16,282 bases of DNA from JBCBSS01 sp039819065 (lineage in GTDB: Bacteria; Bacteroidota; Bacteroidia; Cytophagales; Cyclobacteriaceae). The stretch is taken from contig JBCBSS010000168.1 of NCBI GenBank assembly GCA_039819065.1, positions 1 through 16,282 on the forward strand, read 5' to 3'. The notes under the pieces were generated by a model. It did not search any database and was not told the DNA's origin. It saw nothing but the letters and a program-made list of their open reading frames with translations. Shown piece after piece: positions 7,251-13,984 of the stretch (its first letter is position 1; each line of letters opens with the position of its first letter). The position numbers were made by a program, and so were the translations under genes.

Positions 7251-7310
7251 GCGCGTTTGTAACGCGTTCGTAAAAGCAGGTCCAACTCAAGGGCACGCGT
7301 TACAAACGCG
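7251..7310. repeat. REP-like inverted repeat pair
   Basis: CGCGTTTGTAACGCGT (7252-7267) and its exact reverse complement ACGCGTTACAAACGCG (7295-7310) face each other across 27 bases. Each 16-bp arm is itself hairpin-forming (CGCGTT-TGT-AACGCG). Two facing, self-complementary GC-rich units between convergent genes are the arrangement of REP/REPIN elements, which RAYT-type transposases mobilise. No such transposase gene is in the window. A further outer pairing exists: GCAGGT (7276-7281) with ACCTGC (7326-7331). Confidence 0.7.
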
Positions 7311-7337
7311 TACCAGCTAAAGAGTACCTGCCGATTA

Positions 7338-7360
7338 AGCACGAAAGTAACTTTCGCGCT
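7338..7360. repeat. Second hairpin unit of the REP-like cluster
   Basis: AGCACGAAAG (7338-7347) and CTTTCGCGCT (7351-7360) form a 10-bp stem with one A/C mismatch and a 3-nt TAA loop. The layout (two arms around a 3-nt loop) matches the unit at 7252-7267 but the bases differ, so it may be a second repeat family next to the first. It lies 45 bases beyond the stop of the symporter gene and could also help end that transcript, though no T-run follows. Confidence 0.6.
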
Positions 7361-7404
7361 AGAAGTAAGAGTATTTACCGTTGAATGGACCGCTTAGCAT
7401 CACA

Positions 7405-8958
7405 TCAATGAAAAACAATATGCAGTACAACCAATAAAACCACCAAAGCACCACCTGCACGGGCTAGTTGTTTGCTAGAGTATTCTATAAAAGCCTTTCT
7501 CGAAATAATGCCGTTTTCTATCAATGATGGAATGGCTACAATGGCGAATGCTATCAGAATAACGATAGATGACCGCACAAAGTAGTTCATCTCAGGTACA
7601 TAGTATTTGATTATAATATGCAGCGGTACGGTGAAGAGAAAAGCGAAAAGTGTCAACCTGTGTTTTGGGGCTAATAAGAATACAGCGACGGAAATCAAGG
7701 CAGCGATGCCACTTTTGATATAATAATTGAATTCATTCAATACATGAGTAAAGGCCTGCTCCGGGTTTTCTAGCTTGACATAAAGTAGCAGGAAACCAGT
7801 CAATACACCTGTGACTAAAGTGACCAGGATCGTATTTCTACCAGCAGCTACAACCTGGCGATCTGTACCGCTTTTGTTTATGTACGTTTTGTAGATATCG
7901 ATTGACCAGAGGGTAGAAAGCGAGTTGAATAGTGAATCTACTGTACTCATAAGAGAAGCGAAAAGTGCACATAAAATGACACCCCTTAAACCCTCAGGCA
8001 GGTATTCAGTGACCAAATAAGGAAAGGTTTGATCAGGTTCGTTCAATGGGTTGTCTCCCAATATCCCCGCCAATGCAATGCCAGGTACAATAATGATAAC
8101 CGCCATCACTACTTTCAATAAGCCACCAACCATTAAACCCTTTTGGGCTTCCTTCAGGCTTTTCGCAGCCAGCGAGCGCTGAATCACTGTTTGGTTAGCA
8201 CCCCAATAGTTAATGTTAAGTAGAATCATGCCGACAATACCTATCCAGGGCAACTTATCATGATCCGCTGGAAGGTGCAGGTGCATGAGATCAGGGGTCT
8301 GTTTGTACAATTGCCCCCATCCGCCGAGGTGATATACGGCTAGAAACATGACTATCACGCCACCGAAAAACAATATGCCAAACTGGATCAAGTCGGTGCG
8401 AACCACAGCGCCCAACCCGCCGAAGTAGGTATAAATAGCAGAAAATACACCGAGAAAAACAATGAGTATCGCGATTCTAGTCATACGATCCTGACTTAAC
8501 AAGGCCAATATATCCCCGAAGACTAGGTCAGCGGCATAGGCTCCCCAGAACAAAGCAGCACCCAATCCGAGTGTCGAGAATAAAAGCAGGTTAGCCCCAG
8601 AGTAGGCCAATGCCACGTGCGGCCCTAATCGTTTTTTGATGAATTGCGTGATGGTAATGCACTTATCTTTCAAGTACAGTGGCACGAAAATGAACGCCGC
8701 CATCCACAACCCCGTAATAGCATTGATTTCTAAGTTGGCCTGAGCCAGACCAAACAAATAAGCTGATCCCATCATCCCCAGAAATTGATAACCCTGGATG
8801 TTGGTAGCTATGGTAGATATAGCAATCGAAGGCCATTTCAGGCTTCTGGAATTAAGAAAGTACTCTTCGGCGGTGGCGTCTTTGCCTAACTTACCTCTAA
8901 TGGCTGCGATAAAGACAATGGAGAAATAAGCCGCTACAATGAGCAGATCTAGAAACAT
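7405..8958 (-). CDS. Sodium:solute symporter, SSS/SLC5 family (probably sugar)
   Basis: A 517-residue inner-membrane protein with about 13-14 transmembrane helices, of normal SSS length. It couples inward Na+ flow to solute uptake. Visible signatures: the broken first helix of the LeuT fold SLKWPSIAISTIATNIQGYQ (39-58); FGGLGAVVRTDLIQFGILF (179-197), the classic SSS motif; NYWGANQTVIQRSLAAKSLK (250-269), which closely resembles the sugar-contacting helix of vSGLT-like proteins; and FASLMSTVDSLFNSLSTLWS (333-352), whose Ser/Thr residues correspond to the Na2 sodium site. The Asn-Gln helix argues for a sugar or related polyol substrate; this is an inference. The start is the ATG at 8958, directly before a hydrophobic first segment. 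The large AsmA-like gene lies upstream on the same strand with a 117-bp gap, so co-transcription is possible but an own promoter is equally likely. Confidence 0.92.
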   Translation of the reverse strand: MFLDLLIVAAYFSIVFIAAIRGKLGKDATAEEYFLNSRSLKWPSIAISTIATNIQGYQFLGMMGSAYLFGLAQANLEINAITGLWMAAFIFVPLYLKDKCITITQFIKKRLGPHVALAYSGANLLLFSTLGLGAALFWGAYAADLVFGDILALLSQDRMTRIAILIVFLGVFSAIYTYFGGLGAVVRTDLIQFGILFFGGVIVMFLAVYHLGGWGQLYKQTPDLMHLHLPADHDKLPWIGIVGMILLNINYWGANQTVIQRSLAAKSLKEAQKGLMVGGLLKVVMAVIIIVPGIALAGILGDNPLNEPDQTFPYLVTEYLPEGLRGVILCALFASLMSTVDSLFNSLSTLWSIDIYKTYINKSGTDRQVVAAGRNTILVTLVTGVLTGFLLLYVKLENPEQAFTHVLNEFNYYIKSGIAALISVAVFLLAPKHRLTLFAFLFTVPLHIIIKYYVPEMNYFVRSSIVILIAFAIVAIPSLIENGIISRKAFIEYSSKQLARAGGALVVLLVVLHIVFH

Positions 8959-9075
8959 GCGTCAATGGATTTCATTCAAAAAGCGGGGAAAATACAAAGT
9001 TTTTATATAAAGTCTATTTTCAGAGACAAGCAAAATGATAGGATTCTTGGTAGGAACATGTTAGAGGTAAGACTT

Positions 9076-12000
9076 CTATTCATCTTCTTCCTCCATATTG
9101 GGATCTGACTTGGTAAGCCTTCGAATTTCATTGCGGTGCTTTTTGATACCTACGCTACTGATCAGGCCGCTACCAATGGTTTTTGACCAATAGTTGAAAA
9201 TTGATCTGGTTTTGATCCTTTCGAAGTAAATATCCCCTTTGCGTCTGCGTAGCAGTGTTGGATTCTTGGTATTTACCAAGGTATTGGCGAAGAAACCAGC
9301 CACGGATTTGCCGAACCCTTTGGTCGTGTAGTTCTTTTTATTGATGAAGCGCACTTTCAGGTCTTTGTAGCGGAAATACATCTCTCCAAATGCAACATCG
9401 GGTCTTTGTTCTACAGTAAGAGATAGCCCCTGCGCTTTACCATCAATGATCTTCACAAAGGCATTATGCTCCAACATTCTGTTCAAAGCCGTCAAGTCCA
9501 TTGCACCTAGCTCGGCTGTGTAATCAATATAGCCTGGACGCTGAAGATCAAAGCTGAACTGCGCTTTCAGATCACCCTTGTCCATTAGCCGGGTGCTTAC
9601 GTTGAAATCCAATTTGGGATTTGCCGCTATTGCCGACCTCATATTGGTCAAATTGGAGAATTGACCATTGATCTCAGTAAACTCAACCGCACCCGATTGA
9701 CGCCCTTCTTTCGAGAATTCTTCATACATGATGCGTGACCGGTTTACCAATATTGAATCCACAGCAATGCGGTAATCCAGATCCATCAATGCCTGAACGG
9801 GAAGCTTCTTATCCTTTTCATTGGGTATTCGGGAGATCCTTTTGTCTCTGAAAACTTCCCAATTGATACCATCGATGATGATTTTATCTAAATCCAGTAT
9901 ATCATCATTGAACAATTTGGGAAGATCGAGACCTTCCAGCACCACTTGATCGGCTTTAATTTTCATCCAGTCCGTCTGATGACCGATTAACCTGGCATAG
10001 TACTCCTTTTCGATTCTAGGGTCGATTCTAACAGAATCAATATGAATACTCTCGTTTTGTGTATTGCCATGAACGGCAGCCGTAGAGAACAAAAACAAAC
10101 TGTCGTTGAGGTACCTTGAGTAATTGCGGGTTCGGAAATCATAATTGGCATAGGCGAGTAAGCTGTCCAATTCGAGTAGAATCAGGTTTTTGGTTTGTAG
10201 CTCTGTTACCTTGATGGCGGTCTGATTGACATTGAAATACTCGGAACTACTATCCTTACTTATTTTCATCTTAAGCGTATCATTACTGATTTTCAGTTCA
10301 TGGATTTCAAGACTAGAAATATCGCCAAGCTTGAATTCAGATGGGGTACTTTTACCCTTTTCGCCAGGCGTTAGATCTATTGCCAGGTTGGGAAGCTCGA
10401 TCTGACAATCCGCTATTTCAATTTGGTTGTTGCATATTAACTTCTCAACATCGAGGCCTGATATACTCATCGACTTCAAATGACCATTGGCGTAAGTGGT
10501 GCTGTCTTCTGGAACCAGTTTAGACCAATCCAAAGGGATGTCTTCGATGTTTAATTGCCCGGTTGCCGATTCTATCATGATAGAACCTACTGGGATGGTG
10601 TCTCGGCCTTGATGCAACAGGATGAAATTGTCAGACGAAGCCATGAGCATATTGACTTCCAGCAGATCGCTCATTTCATACCTTCTCAACGTATCAAGTG
10701 CGAAATTCTTTAACTCCACGGCCATGTTTGGCAGATGGATTCCTTCGATCTTATTACTACCCGGCGTCGCAATATGTAGCTCGCCACATTGTAAGGAGGT
10801 GCTCTTAAGCCCGATTCCCGGAATGCTCAAATCTTTCAAAAAACCTTTGATGTCAACACCTGAAAAGCGGGAAGAAGCTTCCTTTTTCGATAGGCTTAAG
10901 TTGATCTTATATTCTGGTATCGTGAGGTCTCTGGCATTGATCTGGTTATTGTGGATATAATTCTTGAAATCAAAGCCTTCAAATCGCATCAGGGGAACGA
11001 ATAAACTCTCAATTGCCCCTTCTGATTGATCTGGCTTCAGTTCGACATTATAAATGTTTAAGGTAGAATCAACGGTTGATGCACCGATAGAATCAAGCTT
11101 TAGGTTGTATTTACGATCTCCAATATTGACGGCTACAGTTTGTGATGCGATACTAAAAGTATCAAGCAGGAAAGGCAGGTGTTTGGAAGGTGATTTGGCA
11201 GAATCCATACGGAAGTTGTTGAAATCCATGCTTATCCCTGACAGGTTGAGATTACTGCCTTTCTTGGTAATGATGTCCAACAGCGCATTCTCCACGATCA
11301 AACGCCGTGTGCCAAACGATGGAAAAGGCCTATTTGAATTGAGGCTATCAGGTTTTTCATTTTGTAACAGGGAGACGGAAGGGTTTTTTATGTATAAAGA
11401 ATCATTGTACAAATTCCATTCGGTCAACAAACTGATAAAATCGATACCTGATACATACATCGTATCGGCGCCGAAGCTAACCGAGTCCTTCATGATCCTG
11501 GAAGAAGCTGGTGCCAATTGGATAGGACCGGTTTCAATCACACCATCCTCGCTATTGACCATCACTCCTTTTGATGAAACTTTTACACTATTCTTAGCTA
11601 AGAAGTTACCGGACTCATAATTGAGGAAGAGCTTGAGGTTATTGAATACACCCGGCTGTTGCGCGTAGTTCAAGCTATCAATTTGGATATCCTTAAGCGA
11701 GATCTCAGCACCTTTAACACGATGTATAATACTGGAAGGGCGATTGACTGGGCGAATGTCGATGTCACTATTGGTAATCTTAATTTCATTGACATTAATT
11801 TCATTGACGTAGTCACGCACCAATGGAAAAATGTAGATCGGTACTTTCGATTTTTTTCCTTTTGCCTTAGGCTTTCTATTTTGGAATATAGAGATATCCG
11901 CGTTATTGATGGTCACTGACTCAGCAACCATTTTTCTCCTGAATGTAGCTCTCTTAATATCAAAACCTTCGAACACCAGCTTAGGAGAAACCAACCTGTA

Positions 12001-13392
12001 AACACTTTGGTTTTTAGCAGAAAGGGTACTGAGTGATTGGTTTTCTTTTAACCGAATGGAATCTGCAATTACAGTCGACTTTTCCGTAGATAAATATACT
12101 TTGCTGATAGTAAGGGCATGTACACTGTCCGGCAGTTCAAATGATGTATTGTGAGCTGTAAATTCTAGTCCTCTGTAAATCTGACCCCTATTGAGGCGAC
12201 GTGCCCTTCGTTTGTCAACTTTTAAATGGGTCAGGTTAAGATCGAGCTGATCGATTTTTAAATTCTCCCTTCTCCTTCTTGGATACGCCACTGCTTCTAC
12301 TTTGGCATTGGATAGATTCAGGTTCTTCACTTCAATCTCATCAAACAGCCTTGTTAGAAGGGAGAATAATCGGTTATCTTCACTACGATTGCGACGGTTA
12401 GGGCGGTATTTGCTGTCTACGAATACTTTTGGAGTGGTTACCGTAACGCTATCAACACGGAGTATATTTTGATTATAAGCCTTGCTGAAATCGATGCCTT
12501 TGAGTGTCAACCTGGGCAGTTCTATGTCATAGAAATTGAGCCTCAGTAATTGTTGCCTATTCACTTCGTCCAGGTTTTCCAGAGGTTTTAGTTTCAGCCC
12601 TAGCAGTGTTATCGTAGAATCGTAAGTCGATATTTCAAGCGTATCGAAAATCACTTCATGCAAGCCGTCAGGCAAAGGAAAACGCTCTCCGTAAATGCTA
12701 AGGTCAATACGATCAGTGAGTAGGATTTTCTCTTCTCGCGATTTAAAAGCGGAGTCCAATTGGAAATTGGATAAGGAAAAGCTGAAATCTTGTATGGTAT
12801 AATTGTTTATACCTTCTTTCAACTGATCTTCATAAACCAATCGCGCATTTTCGACGCTAAGCGAGTCGATTTTGAGCAGGTTCACATAATTGGATACCAC
12901 GTCATAAAGCTGTCCGGTCTTCAGGCTAAGATTCTCTTTTTTTGAAGCTTTGGTTTTATGGGTGATAGAAATGTCGGGATGGGAAAGTCGCACATATTTC
13001 ATCAGCAATTCCCGATCAGCATAGATGCCCCATAGCGACTTTAGTCCTATTTCAATCTCGGGGATCTTGATTTGATAGATGTTCTGCTTGCCGTTTAGCT
13101 CGTCTGGGTTTGATGCTGCATACAGGCTGTCTAAGGTGAGCTGCAAATTCTCAACTTCTAGTACTTCATCAAATAGATCTACATTGAGATGGGAAAACGA
13201 AACATCGTACAGGCCCTTTACTTCACGTTGAACGATTGATTGTAAAGCCTCAGTAAAGATCTGTTGAGCCTGATAGTTTAAGAATTGTTTGCCTCCAAAC
13301 GCGATCAGAACGATCGTGATGAGCAATACCGAAAGCACGATATAACGCCGTCTTTTAGGCTTAGGGCGTTCATTTTTCACTTCGGCTTCCAT
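9076..13392 (-). CDS. Giant AsmA-like membrane-anchored protein with seven internal repeat modules
   Basis: A 1438-residue protein. The ATG at 13392 is used; a TTG one codon earlier adds nothing. The N-terminus is basic (PKPKRRR), followed by one membrane helix at about residues 19-35, leaving the rest in the periplasm. The long middle alternates hydrophobic and polar residues as amphipathic beta-strands. A 29-residue block with the pattern x-x-G-h-D-h ... N ... h-x-h-x-x-h-x-h-x-x-P-x-h-x-h recurs seven times without gaps (h = hydrophobic). The C-terminal part, about 1250-1355 (LDLQRPGYIDYTAELG-like, MDLTALNRMLEHNAFVKIID, GEMYFRYKDLKVRFINKK), resembles the AsmA/DUF748 C-terminal domain. AsmA-like proteins (TamB, YhdP, YdbH) form a long hydrophobic groove that carries phospholipid between the inner and outer membranes; that role is likely here but inferred. 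The tail is basic then acidic (MEEEDE). It may share a transcript with the downstream symporter. Confidence 0.8.
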   Translation of the reverse strand: MEAEVKNERPKPKRRRYIVLSVLLITIVLIAFGGKQFLNYQAQQIFTEALQSIVQREVKGLYDVSFSHLNVDLFDEVLEVENLQLTLDSLYAASNPDELNGKQNIYQIKIPEIEIGLKSLWGIYADRELLMKYVRLSHPDISITHKTKASKKENLSLKTGQLYDVVSNYVNLLKIDSLSVENARLVYEDQLKEGINNYTIQDFSFSLSNFQLDSAFKSREEKILLTDRIDLSIYGERFPLPDGLHEVIFDTLEISTYDSTITLLGLKLKPLENLDEVNRQQLLRLNFYDIELPRLTLKGIDFSKAYNQNILRVDSVTVTTPKVFVDSKYRPNRRNRSEDNRLFSLLTRLFDEIEVKNLNLSNAKVEAVAYPRRRRENLKIDQLDLNLTHLKVDKRRARRLNRGQIYRGLEFTAHNTSFELPDSVHALTISKVYLSTEKSTVIADSIRLKENQSLSTLSAKNQSVYRLVSPKLVFEGFDIKRATFRRKMVAESVTINNADISIFQNRKPKAKGKKSKVPIYIFPLVRDYVNEINVNEIKITNSDIDIRPVNRPSSIIHRVKGAEISLKDIQIDSLNYAQQPGVFNNLKLFLNYESGNFLAKNSVKVSSKGVMVNSEDGVIETGPIQLAPASSRIMKDSVSFGADTMYVSGIDFISLLTEWNLYNDSLYIKNPSVSLLQNEKPDSLNSNRPFPSFGTRRLIVENALLDIITKKGSNLNLSGISMDFNNFRMDSAKSPSKHLPFLLDTFSIASQTVAVNIGDRKYNLKLDSIGASTVDSTLNIYNVELKPDQSEGAIESLFVPLMRFEGFDFKNYIHNNQINARDLTIPEYKINLSLSKKEASSRFSGVDIKGFLKDLSIPGIGLKSTSLQCGELHIATPGSNKIEGIHLPNMAVELKNFALDTLRRYEMSDLLEVNMLMASSDNFILLHQGRDTIPVGSIMIESATGQLNIEDIPLDWSKLVPEDSTTYANGHLKSMSISGLDVEKLICNNQIEIADCQIELPNLAIDLTPGEKGKSTPSEFKLGDISSLEIHELKISNDTLKMKISKDSSSEYFNVNQTAIKVTELQTKNLILLELDSLLAYANYDFRTRNYSRYLNDSLFLFSTAAVHGNTQNESIHIDSVRIDPRIEKEYYARLIGHQTDWMKIKADQVVLEGLDLPKLFNDDILDLDKIIIDGINWEVFRDKRISRIPNEKDKKLPVQALMDLDYRIAVDSILVNRSRIMYEEFSKEGRQSGAVEFTEINGQFSNLTNMRSAIAANPKLDFNVSTRLMDKGDLKAQFSFDLQRPGYIDYTAELGAMDLTALNRMLEHNAFVKIIDGKAQGLSLTVEQRPDVAFGEMYFRYKDLKVRFINKKNYTTKGFGKSVAGFFANTLVNTKNPTLLRRRKGDIYFERIKTRSIFNYWSKTIGSGLISSVGIKKHRNEIRRLTKSDPNMEEEDE

Positions 13393-13804
13393 CAAGGCAT
13401 ATCAGTTCAGATTAAATATACTTAAAAGGAAATTGAGGAAGGTAAAGGGATTTACGTTTTGCTCATGTCCGGGATATGATATAAAGCTATATAACCTACA
13501 TCAGCTTTCTGAAATGGCTTTCTATTGTAATTCACTGTCTATGACATCATCAATTTCAACCTTTTTTAGCTATTTTAAAATTCTTTAAACGTCATCGATT
13601 TTAGAATAAAACAGCGCCCCTTTTGCACATAGCAAGGTTAGGCAAGGTTTTTTAGGTTGGCTTGACCCTTAGTTATTGCGGTCTTAATATTGTCTCACCT
13701 CTGACAAAGCCTATTGAAACGAAGTGGTTATGAAGCATCAAAAACCAAATCAAAAGACCGTATTGGTGTAAGAACCGAGCTGGATTTTACATTCTCCATA
13801 CTTT

Positions 13805-13865
13805 GTATTCCCTGTTTCCCTCTGGAATACAGCTTGACATAAGAAACATGCTAAAAATCAAGCTG
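13805..13865. repeat. Two abutting hairpins upstream of the toxin gene
   Basis: GTATTCC (13805-13811) pairs with GGAATAC (13824-13830) across 12 bases, and CAGCTTGA (13830-13837) pairs with TCAAGCTG (13858-13865) across 20 bases. The two dyads share base 13830. No T-run follows, so they are not terminators. They lie 120-180 bases before the toxin start and may be protein-binding or RNA leader structure. Confidence 0.45.
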
Positions 13866-13910
13866 TAAGCTCCCCTCAAAGAATCCAGAAAATAACAGGA
13901 AGTGTCAGTT

Positions 13911-13918
13911 TAGTTTTG
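13911..13918 (+). promoter_or_regulatory. Candidate Bacteroidota -7 promoter element for the toxin gene
   Basis: TAGTTTTG matches the Bacteroidota -7 consensus TAnnTTTG exactly. It lies 66 bases before the GTG start. No convincing TTTG-type -33 element is present at the expected spacing, so the call is tentative. Confidence 0.3.
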
Positions 13919-13984
13919 CAAGCTATTATCATTTATCAAGCAGATAACGACAAAATATTTAAAGGAGAAGATAAATACAGGATT

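Larger units (their letters stand above)
13393..13984. other. 592-bp non-coding region between divergent genes
   Basis: No credible gene on either strand; the best + frame (ATG at 13730) is only 13 codons. It holds divergent control sequences for the AsmA-like gene (-) and the toxin gene (+). Visible items are direct repeats GCAAGGTT (13632 and 13642 regions), the dyad CGGTCTT/AAGACCG (13679-13685 and 13754-13760), the paired hairpins at 13805-13865, and a candidate -7 element at 13911-13918. The length suggests a long untranslated leader or remains of lost sequence. Confidence 0.5.

Noticed and set aside
7251..7310. The inverted repeat as the ends of an insertion sequence
   Set aside because: Only 27 bases separate the arms, no transposase or target duplication is visible, and each arm is self-complementary as in REP units.
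8990..9060. A TTGTCT/TATAAA pair spaced 16 bases on the minus strand as a promoter for the symporter
   Set aside because: It follows the E. coli consensus, which Bacteroidota sigma factors generally do not use; no TAnnTTTG element was found at the right place.
11054..11620. A 188-codon + strand frame inside the AsmA-like gene
   Set aside because: It is a shadow on the opposite strand of a clearly coding, repeat-structured protein; no independent evidence for it.
13730..13771. A 13-codon + strand frame (MKHQKPNQKTVLV) as a leader peptide
   Set aside because: No ribosome site, no runs of a regulatory amino acid, and no attenuator-like terminator after it.
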